A DNA stretch of 64,000 nt from Glycomyces tritici (GTDB taxonomy: Bacteria; Actinomycetota; Actinomycetes; Mycobacteriales; Micromonosporaceae), in contig NZ_JAUEMJ010000002.1 of assembly GCF_030403505.1 (NCBI RefSeq), positions 960,786-1,024,785 of the forward strand, written 5' to 3'. The notes under the pieces were generated by a model. It had not been told where the DNA came from. It worked only from the letters and a program-made list of their open reading frames with translations, and made no database searches. Both the position numbers and the translations under genes were made by a program. Below are positions 43,941 through 52,123 of this stretch, piece by piece. Each line of letters opens with the position of its first letter. Within the stretch, counting starts at the first letter, position 1.

Positions 43941-46490
43941 ACCTGGCGGACCGAATTGGAGCGGGCGGCCGCGCGCGTGCGCGAGGCCGCAGGTGCCGCC
44001 GACGAAGCCGAGGAGCTGCTGCGGGGCGATGCTTCGCGTTTGGCCGCAACGGGAATCGAGCAGCGGCGCAGTGACCTCGCCGAGCGCCTGCGCGCAGTGG
44101 CGTCGCAGACCGCGACCGGCTGGCTGGGCGAGGACCTGGCCGCGGTCGTCCCCAACACGCCGGTGTGGACCGAAGCGCCGTCCACTGAGGCGGTCAGGAT
44201 CGGCACCGCCGAGATCGACGACGCCCCCGCGTTCCCCGCGCTCGTCGGACTGCTCGGCAAGGGCCACCTGGTATGCGACGGCGACGCGGCCGACCCGCGC
44301 GTCGCCGGGATGCTCCAATCCCTGCTGCTGCGGATCTGCGCGGCCCACCCGAACCTCGAACTGAGCCTGGTCGACGGCGTGACCCTCGGACAGGTCTTCG
44401 CGCCCGCCACAGCCCTCGTAGACGCCGGCATCGCCGGTCCCGTGGCCACGGACCACCTCGCGCTCGGGCGGGTCCTCACAGCCGCGGAGAAGCGGCTCAC
44501 GGAGCTGCGCGACATCGCTGCGAGAGGCCAGTCGATCGCCGACCGGCCCTACCACCTAATCGTGATCGCCGGGCTCCCACCGGAAGTCGGCAAGTCCATG
44601 CGCGAGCGGCTGGCCGCGCTGGCGCACGCCGGGCCGTCCGCCCGCTGCCACCTCGTGGTGTGCGGGTGGCGGCAGCTCCCGCACCGGGAGTCGCTGCCGG
44701 CGATCGAGCATGCGACCTACCTGTACTGCAACGAGAAGGACGTGCGGCTCGGGAGCCTGCCGCTGCCGGTGCGGCTCGACGCCGCGCCGCCGCCGAGCCT
44801 CGCCCGCGCCGTCTACGGGTCGCGGGCGCAGCAGCGCAAGGAGGCCGGCGAGCTGAGCGTCGCCGATCTCGTGCCGGAGGTGCTGTGGTCGGCTTCGAGC
44901 CGGGACGGGCTCTCGACGGTGATCGGCCGCGACCAGGCCGGCAGCTCCCAAGGCGGCGATGTGGAGGTCGCGTTCGACGACGCGACGCCGCACTGGCTCA
45001 TCGGCGGGCGCACCGGCGGCGGCAAGACCGTGTTCCTCCTCGACGTCCTGTACGGGCTCGCGACCCGCTACTCCCCCGCCGAACTCGAGCTGTACCTGCT
45101 CGACTTCAAAGAGGGCGTCTCGTTCACCGAGTTCACGCCCTCGCATTTGGACCCGTCGTGGATTCCGCATGTGCGGGCCGTCGGCGTCGAGTCCGACCGC
45201 GAGTACGGCGTGGCCGTGCTCGGCGCATTGCGCGCCGAACTCTCCAGGCGCGCCGGGCTCATGAAGCGGGCGGGCGCGACCAGGCTCGCGCGTCTGCGCG
45301 AACTGCGGCCCGAGATGGCGCTGCCGCGGATCGTGGCCGTGGTGGACGAGTTCCATGTGCTGTTCGCCGGGAACGACCGCCTTGCGGGTGAAGCGGTGGC
45401 GCACCTGGAGGAGTTGGCGCGCAAGGGCCGCTCCTACGGCGTGCACCTGGTGCTCGCGAGCCAGACGATCTCCGGCATCGAGGCCCTGTACTCCAAGAAG
45501 GACTCGATCTTCGGCCAGTTCCCGCTGCGTGTGGCCCTGCCGGGTGCGAAGCACCTCCTGGACGAGGGCAATGACGCGGCGGACGGCATCAGCGTCGGCC
45601 AGGCCGTCATCAACGACGCCGGGGGCATCAAGGGCCGCAACCGGACCTGCCGCTTCCCGGACGCGTCCAGCGCCGAGGACCTCCTGACCGGCCTGCGGCG
45701 CCAGCTGTGGGAGCGGCGGGAATCGGACGTGGAGCCGATCGTCTTCCGCGGCTTCGACGAGCAGCATCTCGAAGACGACCCCCGGTTCGCCGACCTCGCG
45801 CCGACCCACGCGCCCGTCGCGCTGCTGGGCCGGGCCGTCGACGTGCACATGTCCTCGGTGGGCTACCAGTTCGACCGCAGCCCCGGCCGGCACCTGGCCG
45901 TGCTCGGCACCTCGGCGGTCGCGGCGGACGTGCTCGCCGCCGCCGCCGTCTCCCTTGGGCGCCAGCACGAGCCGGGCAGCGTCGCGTTCGAGGTCGCGGC
46001 GACCGCCGTGGGCGTCGAGGACACCGCCCGGCAGGTGGTGGGCGAGCTCGAAGCGGGCGGGCACGAATGCCGGCAGCTCGCGCCCGGCTCGATCCTCAGC
46101 GCGAAACGCGACAAGCCGACGTACCTGATCTGGTTCGGCGCGGACGGCGCCGACGGACAGGGCGCCGCACTGCGCGATCTGCTGCTCCACGGCCCGGCCG
46201 CCGGCGTGCACCTGCTCGGCTGGTGGCGGGGCGCGCGCCGGTTCCTCGACGACATCGGCGGCTCCTCGGGGCGCGAGCACTGCGCCGGGGTCGTGGCGCT
46301 CAACATCGCCGGGAACGACCTCGCCGCCATCACCGGCGGCTTCGAGCGCACCTGGGAGGCCCGCACGAACCGGTGCCTGGTCATCGACCGGCACGCGGGC
46401 ACCGAGACCCTCGCCGTGCCGTACGTGCGGCCCGGCCGCCTCGACGGCCTGCCCGTCCAGGACACCCCCGGAAAGGTGGAGTCGCGATGA
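43938..46490 (+). CDS. FtsK/EccC-like ATPase motor protein
   Basis: 850 residues. A coiled-coil-like N-terminus (1-60) leads to a domain without an intact P-loop (about 80-310). One complete FtsK/SpoIIIE ATPase domain follows: Walker A GGRTGGGKT at 356-364, Walker B VVDEF with Asp470-Glu471, and RKGRSYGVHLVLASQT. A third domain has a ruined P-loop (HLAVLGTSAVAADV from residue 652). One live ATPase with degenerate partners recalls EccC of type VII secretion, but no EccB/D, EccE or WXG100 gene is nearby. No transmembrane segment is seen; the next gene supplies one. It could move DNA or protein. The start codon overlap (ATGA) couples it to that gene. Confidence 0.83.
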   Translation: MTWRTELERAAARVREAAGAADEAEELLRGDASRLAATGIEQRRSDLAERLRAVASQTATGWLGEDLAAVVPNTPVWTEAPSTEAVRIGTAEIDDAPAFPALVGLLGKGHLVCDGDAADPRVAGMLQSLLLRICAAHPNLELSLVDGVTLGQVFAPATALVDAGIAGPVATDHLALGRVLTAAEKRLTELRDIAARGQSIADRPYHLIVIAGLPPEVGKSMRERLAALAHAGPSARCHLVVCGWRQLPHRESLPAIEHATYLYCNEKDVRLGSLPLPVRLDAAPPPSLARAVYGSRAQQRKEAGELSVADLVPEVLWSASSRDGLSTVIGRDQAGSSQGGDVEVAFDDATPHWLIGGRTGGGKTVFLLDVLYGLATRYSPAELELYLLDFKEGVSFTEFTPSHLDPSWIPHVRAVGVESDREYGVAVLGALRAELSRRAGLMKRAGATRLARLRELRPEMALPRIVAVVDEFHVLFAGNDRLAGEAVAHLEELARKGRSYGVHLVLASQTISGIEALYSKKDSIFGQFPLRVALPGAKHLLDEGNDAADGISVGQAVINDAGGIKGRNRTCRFPDASSAEDLLTGLRRQLWERRESDVEPIVFRGFDEQHLEDDPRFADLAPTHAPVALLGRAVDVHMSSVGYQFDRSPGRHLAVLGTSAVAADVLAAAAVSLGRQHEPGSVAFEVAATAVGVEDTARQVVGELEAGGHECRQLAPGSILSAKRDKPTYLIWFGADGADGQGAALRDLLLHGPAAGVHLLGWWRGARRFLDDIGGSSGREHCAGVVALNIAGNDLAAITGGFERTWEARTNRCLVIDRHAGTETLAVPYVRPGRLDGLPVQDTPGKVESR

Positions 46491-47152
46491 GCCTCAGCGC
46501 ATACGAGGACCTGGTGCACGAGTTGACGCGCCTGGACGCGGACACGAACGCCAGCACCGCCCAGGCCACCCGGCAGCTCGAGCGCCGCCGCGAATCGCTG
46601 CGCGAGGTCCGGTCCGAACTGGACGACCAGATGATGGGGCTGGCGGAGCTGTGCGCGCGCCTGCGGCACACCGCGCCCGACCTGACGCCCGCGCTGACCG
46701 CCGAGAGCGCGGACGGCGTGCCGGGCGAGGCCGAGGACAATCCCGACAGGGTCCTGGAACGCGCGAAGACGGCCCTGCGGGAGGCCGAGCTGGCCCGGAC
46801 CGCGACCGTGCGGGCCGCGCAGCGGCCGACGCTGCTGCCGAAGGCGCACCATGTGCTGCGCGAGCTCCTGGTCTACGGCTCGTGCATGATCGCGTGCCTC
46901 GCCGTCCAGTTCGGCTACTTCGCGGCCACGGGCGGGAAGGGCGAGTCCACGTTCTGGGTCGCGTTCCTGCTCCCGGTGATGGCCACGATCGTCGGGTATG
47001 TGCTGGTGGGGATGGCCAACCGGCCGAGGCTGCCGCTGCTGGACCGCAGCGGGAAGCCCATCAAGGCGGTCGTCCCCCACAACCCGCGTCTGGGAGTGAC
47101 GCTCGCAGTCTGCACAATGGCGCTGTTCGCCTATTTCGCGTTCTTCGCTTAG
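46487..47152 (+). CDS. Coiled-coil membrane partner of the FtsK-like ATPase
   Basis: 221 residues, family not recognised. Residues 1-65 are strongly helical with heptad-like spacing (RQLERRRESLREVRSELDDQ), and a second helix lies at about 88-110. Then three transmembrane helices follow (around LVYGSCMIACLAVQFGYF, WVAFLLPVMATIVGYVLVG and TLAVCTMALFAYFAFFA). Its ATG overlaps the FtsK-like stop (ATGA) with GGTGGAG upstream, so equal or coupled synthesis is likely. The natural inference is a membrane anchor or channel part for the motor. Confidence 0.72.
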   Translation: MSLSAYEDLVHELTRLDADTNASTAQATRQLERRRESLREVRSELDDQMMGLAELCARLRHTAPDLTPALTAESADGVPGEAEDNPDRVLERAKTALREAELARTATVRAAQRPTLLPKAHHVLRELLVYGSCMIACLAVQFGYFAATGGKGESTFWVAFLLPVMATIVGYVLVGMANRPRLPLLDRSGKPIKAVVPHNPRLGVTLAVCTMALFAYFAFFA

Positions 47153-47170
47153 AACTCCCTGGAGGAACCG

Positions 47171-47662
47171 GTGCTGAAGCTCGTCCTCGAATTCGCACTG
47201 CCGGTGACCATCGCGGTCATCGGCGTGTGGATCGCCTTCTCGATCGTCGTGTGGGCCACCGGCCGCGACACGCTCCTGGACACCGCCGGCGCGGGCGCGC
47301 CCCTCGGTCTGGGCGAGGGCGAGGCGGTCGACGAGGCCGCCGTCGCCTCCGTCAGGTTCGACACCGGTCTGCGCGGCTACCGCACCGACCAGGTCGACGC
47401 GGCGCTGAACCGGCTCGCGTGGGAGATCGGCCGCCGCGACGAGATGCTCGCCGAGATGCAGTCGCAGCTCGACGGCACCGCCGACACCGCGGAGCTCGCC
47501 GTCCCCGAGTCCGATGAGGACACCGCGCTCGACCTCGCCAACGAGGGCGCGGCCGCCGCTCCGCTGGACCCCGCGACCGATGCCGACAGGGACCTGGACG
47601 CCCCCGGGAGTGAGGCAGGGCGCGAGGAACCCGGTGAGACGGCGCCGCGCGGCGAGGCGTGA
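47171..47662 (+). CDS. DivIVA-domain membrane protein
   Basis: 163 residues from GTG 47171 (GGAGGAACC upstream). One N-terminal transmembrane helix (about 5-28) is followed by a short DivIVA-type motif (VRFDTGLRGYRTDQVDAALN, then LAWEIGRRDEM) and an acidic disordered tail. In M. tuberculosis a DivIVA-like protein (Rv1209) lies between gpgS and DUF3117, so this gene probably belongs to the old conserved block and not to the inserted FtsK module, though it is 18 nt from the membrane partner and may be co-transcribed. DivIVA domains place proteins at curved membrane or cell poles. Confidence 0.78.
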   Translation: MLKLVLEFALPVTIAVIGVWIAFSIVVWATGRDTLLDTAGAGAPLGLGEGEAVDEAAVASVRFDTGLRGYRTDQVDAALNRLAWEIGRRDEMLAEMQSQLDGTADTAELAVPESDEDTALDLANEGAAAAPLDPATDADRDLDAPGSEAGREEPGETAPRGEA

Positions 47663-47674
47663 TGGGATAGGCCC

Positions 47675-48193
47675 ATGCGTTATTGGCTGCTGGCGTTGAA
47701 CGAAGACGAGTACACCGAGCAACAGGCCTACGAGGTCGAAGACGTCGAGCCCGCGTCGCGCCCCGAGCGCGTCTCGGACGGCGACGAGGTGGCCCTGGCC
47801 GGCCCGGAGGGCGTCTTCGCGCTCGGCGAGGTCGTCGGCCCGGCCGTCGCGTACCGGCGCCGCCTCCAGGAGCCCGCCAAGACCGCCGAGACCGTGGAGA
47901 TCTACGGTTCCGCCGAGGACGGGTCCACGGAGGGCTGGAACGAGCTCAACCCGGACGCGTGGGAGGACCTGGTCCGGACCCTGCCGACCCCGGAGCGCCG
48001 CAGCGACTGGCTCGTGACGCTCTCGATGCCCATCGAGGCGGTCGACAAGGCCGAGGCCGTGCGCCAGTTCTGGTCGTACATCCGCTCGCTCGGACCGAAG
48101 GAACTGCCCACGTTCGTCGCGCCGTACGGAAGGGAACTTGAGGGCACTTCGTTCCTTTTGGGCGTCGAGCACGAGCAGGATCCGGAAGAGTGA
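47675..48193 (+). CDS. Unrecognised soluble protein
   Basis: 172 residues, acidic, no signal or membrane segment. The start MRYWLLALNEDEY and the GDEVALAGPEGVFALGEVVGP segment loosely resemble EVE/PUA-like folds, but I could not confirm the match. ATG 47675 is 12 nt after the DivIVA-domain gene stop, so it is probably in the same operon. The C-terminal half (SDWLVTLSMPIEAVDKAEAV) is predicted alpha/beta. In the mycobacterial order a 3-methyladenine glycosylase gene stands at this place; this protein is not that enzyme. Confidence 0.65.
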   Translation: MRYWLLALNEDEYTEQQAYEVEDVEPASRPERVSDGDEVALAGPEGVFALGEVVGPAVAYRRRLQEPAKTAETVEIYGSAEDGSTEGWNELNPDAWEDLVRTLPTPERRSDWLVTLSMPIEAVDKAEAVRQFWSYIRSLGPKELPTFVAPYGRELEGTSFLLGVEHEQDPEE

Positions 48194-48377
48194 GTGACGC
48201 GGGTCATGCCCCGTTAAGAAAAATCACGCAAGTCTCAAAAGCCACTTTTCGGTAGATTTCTACGCAACCTTGTCACAAACCCGGAGGGGCGAGTTGGCCC
48301 CTGCGCCCTTCATCAGGGAAACTTGATCTAGCAACGTCGAGTCGCAACCTGCGGCATTGGATCGAGGGGAGACCAAA

Positions 48378-48545
48378 ATGGCGGCCATGAAACCGCGGAC
48401 TGGCGACGGCCCACTGGAAGTTACTCAGGAGGGCCGCGGCATCATCATGCGGGTTCCGCTCGAAGGCGGTGGGCGGCTGGTCGTGGAGATGACCCCGGAA
48501 GAGGCTGCGACCTTGAACAAGGAGCTCCAGGGCGCCCTGGAGTAG
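48378..48545 (+). CDS. DUF3117 family small protein
   Basis: 55 residues (MAAMKPRTGDGPLEVTQEGR at the start, RLVVEMTPEEAATLNKEL later). A highly conserved actinobacterial protein with no known function; Rv1211 is the M. tuberculosis member and lies in the same neighbourhood. GAGGGGAGACC precedes ATG 48378. The upstream 180 bp is AT-richer than the surroundings (AAGAAAAATCACGCAAG, TTGTCACAAA) and probably holds its promoter. It is followed 196 bp later by htrA. Confidence 0.9.
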   Translation: MAAMKPRTGDGPLEVTQEGRGIIMRVPLEGGGRLVVEMTPEEAATLNKELQGALE

Positions 48546-48741
48546 TCCCTTCTCCACAACGCCCCCACCACGGCGGTCACCCCGCTGCCGAACGGACCTG
48601 AGGGCCCGCTCCCTGTGCGGAGCGGGTCCTTCACCCTCTGCTGCGCCCGTGCCGCCGCGCACCGGCTGAGCGGACCGTCCGACACAGGGCGGAATCGCGG
48701 GGCCGATGAACGAGCGGCAATTCCGGCATAGACTTTCTGTC

Positions 48742-50319
48742 ATGACTTCCGGCACCCAGCCGCCCCAGGCAGATCCGGGCAATCCGCAAGACCCTGAAAC
48801 GGCCCCTCAGGGCCCGCAGGTGAACGGACCGTACGAGGCCGCGTCGCAGCGGCCCGAGATGCAGTCGCCCGCGCCGTACGAGCAGCCGGCCCCCGGTACG
48901 CACCCGCCCGCGATTTACGCGCCGGCCGCCGCTCCCACGCACCAGCCGGCCGCCCCGCAAGCCGGGTACCAGCCCGGCACCCCCGGGCCGCAGCCGTACG
49001 AGCCGGCCGCTCCGCAAGCGGGACGTCAACCCGCCGCCCAGGGCGGCTACGAGCCCCCTCAGAACCCGGCGGCGCCTCCCGGCGCGCCCGCCATGGCCGC
49101 CCCGGCCCCGTACCACCACACCGCTCCGCAAGCGGGCCAGTCGGCCTGGTGGCACCCCGCCGCCGCCTCCGACCCGTGGCGCGACCCCGCGAGCCGGGCA
49201 GTCATCGAGACCCGGCCGGCGCCCCACGCGCCCGCACCCGAACCGCTGCCGGCCCCCGCGCCGCGCGCGAAGCCCGCGCTCGGCGTCGTCATCGCCGTCT
49301 CCGCCGTCACCGCGCTCGTCGCCGGGACCCTCGGCGCGGCCATCGGGATCTGGGCCACCCGCTCGGGCACGGACGCCGGCAGCCTCCTCGGCGCCGAACC
49401 GCAGACCGAACGCGACGTCACCTCCGTGGCCGGCGTCGTCGAGCAGATCATGCCGTCCGTGGTCACCGTCCTCACCGCCGACGGCGGCAACGGCTCGGGC
49501 TTCATCGTCTCCGACGACGGCTACGTCATGACCAACCACCACGTGGTCGTCGGCGGCGGCACCGAGCCCGCAGAGAGCCTCCAAGTGCTCTTCAGCGACG
49601 GCAACGTGACCACCGCCGAGGTCATCGGCTCCGACCCCGACTCCGACGTCGCCGTGCTGCGCATCGAAGGCGACGAGCACCCCGCGATGGTCCTCGCGGA
49701 CTCGGACCAGGTCGCCGTCGGCGACCCCGTGCTCGCCGTCGGCGCGCCTCTCGGCCTCTCCTCCACCGTCACCGAGGGCATCGTCTCGGCCATCGACCGG
49801 CCCGTGCTCACCCAGAACAACAACGGCGAGGTCGAATCGGTGATGGCCGCGATCCAGACCGACGCGGCCATCAACCCCGGCAACTCCGGCGGGCCGCTCA
49901 CCGACATCGCCGGGCAGGTCATCGGCATCAACACCGCCATCGCCTCCACCGCCGCCGAGGGCGAGGCGGGGAACATCGGCATCGGCTTCGCCATCCCGAT
50001 CAACCAGGCCAAGCGCATCGCCGACGAGATCATCGCGACCGGCTCGGCCAGCCACACCGTGCTCGGCGCCGAGCTCGGAGAATCCGAATTGGGGGTCGGC
50101 GTGACCCTCAGCAAGGTCGTGGCCGGCTCCCCCGCCGACGACGCCGGACTCCAGGACGGCGACGTCCTGACCAGCTTCAACGGCAACATGGTCGCCGAGA
50201 ACACCGAGCTGATCGCGCTCATCCGCAAGCTCGCGCCGGGAACCGTCGTGACCGTCGTCTACGAACGCGATGGCGAGGAACACAGTGCCCAGGTCACGCT
50301 GGAGGCGGCCAGCGACTGA
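48742..50319 (+). CDS. htrA: HtrA/DegP-like membrane serine protease
   Basis: 525 residues. A long Pro/Gln/Ala-rich cytosolic N-terminus (1-165) with repeated AAPQAG words is followed by one transmembrane helix (about 178-202). The trypsin-like domain has His267 (MTNHHVVV), Asp302 (DSDVAVL) and Ser382 (NPGNSGGPL), and a C-terminal PDZ domain (GVTLSKVVAGSPADDAGLQD) follows. It degrades or refolds damaged envelope proteins. ATG 48742 has -10 TAGACT 7 nt upstream and no ribosome site, so it is probably leaderless; an in-frame ATG at 48706 lies before this promoter. Followed by tatB as in mycobacteria, but the sigE-rseA pair is missing. Confidence 0.93.
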   Translation: MTSGTQPPQADPGNPQDPETAPQGPQVNGPYEAASQRPEMQSPAPYEQPAPGTHPPAIYAPAAAPTHQPAAPQAGYQPGTPGPQPYEPAAPQAGRQPAAQGGYEPPQNPAAPPGAPAMAAPAPYHHTAPQAGQSAWWHPAAASDPWRDPASRAVIETRPAPHAPAPEPLPAPAPRAKPALGVVIAVSAVTALVAGTLGAAIGIWATRSGTDAGSLLGAEPQTERDVTSVAGVVEQIMPSVVTVLTADGGNGSGFIVSDDGYVMTNHHVVVGGGTEPAESLQVLFSDGNVTTAEVIGSDPDSDVAVLRIEGDEHPAMVLADSDQVAVGDPVLAVGAPLGLSSTVTEGIVSAIDRPVLTQNNNGEVESVMAAIQTDAAINPGNSGGPLTDIAGQVIGINTAIASTAAEGEAGNIGIGFAIPINQAKRIADEIIATGSASHTVLGAELGESELGVGVTLSKVVAGSPADDAGLQDGDVLTSFNGNMVAENTELIALIRKLAPGTVVTVVYERDGEEHSAQVTLEAASD

Positions 50320-50385
50320 GTGGGAGTACGCTAGGCGGAGGTTTTTCAGGTATCAGCAGGCACAGGCAGTCATGAGGAGATCAGC

Positions 50386-50868
50386 GTGTTCGGAGGCTTT
50401 GGCGGAACCGAGTTCCTGGTCATCATCCTCATCGCCATCTTCTTGTGGGGTCCGGACAAGCTGCCCAAGGCGCTCGCCAACCTGCGGCGGTTCATCTCGA
50501 AGGCCCGCAACATGGCGTCGAACGCCGCCGCGGACCTCAGCCGGGAGATCGGCACCGACATCCGGCCCGAAGACCTCAACCCCAAGACCTTCGTCCGCAA
50601 GCACATCCTGACCGAAGAGGACCAGGAGATGCTGACGAGCCCCCTCAAGTCCACGATGCGCGACCTCCAGGACGGCACCAAGCCGCTCAAGGAGGGCCTG
50701 ACGGACACCACGAGGGACATCGAGAGCACCCGCCGCAGCGTCAACCGCGGCAGCCTGACCCGGAAGGCGAACGGCACCAACGGTGCCAACGGCTCCGGCG
50801 ACGCCGCCGCGGTCGAACCGGCCGCAGGCACGCGCGACCGCGCCGCCACCTTCGACGACGTGACCTGA
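50386..50868 (+). CDS. tatB: Twin-arginine translocase subunit TatB
   Basis: 160 residues. One N-terminal transmembrane helix (about 4-21, GTEFLVIILIAIFLWGPDKL), the hinge GP, an amphipathic helix (ALANLRRFISKARNMASN) and a long polar tail. With TatA and TatC it receives folded proteins carrying twin-arginine signals; tatA and tatC are not in the window. Start GTG 50386 has GAGGAGA 5 nt upstream. It lies 66 nt after htrA, matching the htrA-tatB order of M. tuberculosis (Rv1223-Rv1224). Confidence 0.92.
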   Translation: MFGGFGGTEFLVIILIAIFLWGPDKLPKALANLRRFISKARNMASNAAADLSREIGTDIRPEDLNPKTFVRKHILTEEDQEMLTSPLKSTMRDLQDGTKPLKEGLTDTTRDIESTRRSVNRGSLTRKANGTNGANGSGDAAAVEPAAGTRDRAATFDDVT

Positions 50869-51056
50869 GACCGCCGGAACGGCGAAGCCCGAACGGCGCC
50901 GGGGCCCGAGTCCTGCCTGATCGCACCCGGTCTGAACAGCACCGGATTCTCAACCGCGCCAGCTTTCGGCAGCAATGGTTTGAACAGCATTGGTTTTGAG
51001 CGGCGCAGTCGTCTGACGCGCTGGAAACTGTCGGTCCCGTCTGCGACCCTGGGTCG

Positions 51057-51413
51057 ATGATCGGCACTTGGCACGGACTCATCATCGACTGCCCGGACCC
51101 GCAGGCGCTCTCGGCGTTCTACCGCGAGATCCTCGGCATGATCGAAGTACAGGACGACGGCGACTGGGTCGTCATCGGCGACGCCCCCGACCGCCCGGGG
51201 ATCGCGTTCCAGCAGGCCGAGGTGTACACGCCCTCGACCTGGCCCGACCCGGCGATCCCGCAGCAGATGCACCTCGATATCAGGGTCGACGACTTCGACA
51301 CCGCCGAGGCCGCGGTACTGAAGCTGGGCGCGCGGCGGCTCGAAGGCGGCGGCGAGACCTTCCGGGTCTACGCCGACCCCGCCGGGCACCCGTTCTGCCT
51401 CGTCACGATGTAG
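51057..51413 (+). CDS. VOC-superfamily (glyoxalase-like) protein
   Basis: 118 residues, a single vicinal-oxygen-chelate module (WHGLIIDCPDPQALSAFYRE, QQMHLDIRVDDFDTAEAAV, VYADPAGHPFCLV). Metal ligands could be His6, His near residue 73 and a C-terminal acid, but the ligand set is not certain. The substrate is unknown; such genes include bleomycin- and fosfomycin-binding proteins and dioxygenases. No Shine-Dalgarno is visible before ATG 51057, so it may be leaderless. A perfect terminator follows. Confidence 0.85.
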   Translation: MIGTWHGLIIDCPDPQALSAFYREILGMIEVQDDGDWVVIGDAPDRPGIAFQQAEVYTPSTWPDPAIPQQMHLDIRVDDFDTAEAAVLKLGARRLEGGGETFRVYADPAGHPFCLVTM

Positions 51414-51443
51414 CCCGGACGGGAGGCGGCTCCGGACGCGCGA

Positions 51444-51473
51444 AAGCGGCGCGGGCCGGAGCCCGCGCCGCTT
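51444..51473. terminator. Bidirectional terminator
   Basis: AAGCGGCGCGGGC (51444-51456), CGGA loop, GCCCGCGCCGCTT (51461-51473). Perfect 13-bp stem between the convergent VOC and DUF4190 genes. Confidence 0.9.
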
Positions 51474-51494
51474 CACGATGCCGTTGTCGCGGTC

Positions 51495-52007
51495 TTACAT
51501 CATGCTGGCCGAGCCGCCCAGCATGGCCATGCCGCTCGCGAACATGATGATGCCGATGACGGCGAGCGCGCAGACGATGATGCCGAGCACGAGCCCGGTG
51601 ATCGCCTGGCCCTTGCCCGCGGCCTGACCCGCGTTGATCTTCTTCAGGGCGACGCCGCCGAGGACCGCGGCGATGATGCCGAGGACCAGGCTGGCGAAGT
51701 TGATGTACGGGATGCACAGGCCCGCAACGCTGATGATGCCCGTGACCATGGACGCGATGGCCTGGCCCTTGGGCAGCTGCGGGCCGTACCCGGGCGCGCC
51801 GTACGCCGGCGGGTAGCCGGGCGCCTGCGGCGGGAGCTGCGGCGCGGGGCCGTAACCCGGCTGCTGCGGCTGCGAGGGCTGGCTGTAGCCGGGCTGCTGC
51901 GGCTGCGACGGGTTCTGGGGCTGAGAACCCGGCTGGCTGTTGTACGGGTCGTACTGGAACCCGCCCTGGCCGGACTGGTCCGGAGGAGGCGGCGGAGGAT
52001 ACGTCAT
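51495..52007 (-). CDS. DUF4190-type membrane protein with Pro/Gln-rich N-terminus
   Basis: 170 residues from ATG 52007 (AGAGAG upstream). The first 75 are low-complexity Pro/Gln/Gly/Tyr with repeated SQPQQPGY words. Then come two transmembrane helices (around ASMVTGIISVAGLCIPYINF and GLVLGIIVCALAVIGIIMF) flanking LGGVALKKINAGQAAGKG, the DUF4190 pattern. Common in actinobacteria and of unknown function; the tail may mediate protein contacts. The in-frame start at 52070 lacks support. Confidence 0.82.
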   Translation of the reverse strand: MTYPPPPPPDQSGQGGFQYDPYNSQPGSQPQNPSQPQQPGYSQPSQPQQPGYGPAPQLPPQAPGYPPAYGAPGYGPQLPKGQAIASMVTGIISVAGLCIPYINFASLVLGIIAAVLGGVALKKINAGQAAGKGQAITGLVLGIIVCALAVIGIIMFASGMAMLGGSASMM

Positions 52008-52123
52008 CGCTAAAACTCTCTGCTCGGGCGGAACGGCACAAGGACGTTCACGATAGCCGACCGCCGCCACCGGCGGAAACGAGGCCGTTCAGGAAAGCCG
52101 CATAATGCGCAGCTCACCGCGTT

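Noticed and set aside
48316..48345. Possible ECF sigma-factor promoter (GGGAAAC ... CGTC) before the DUF3117 gene
   Set aside because: The spacing between the two boxes is only 12 nt, shorter than the 16-17 nt expected for such promoters.
50931..50998. Repeated GGT(C/T)TGAACAGCA(C/T)(C/T)GG words after tatB
   Set aside because: Two or three imperfect short copies without symmetry or a clear gene relation; too little to claim an operator or mobile element.
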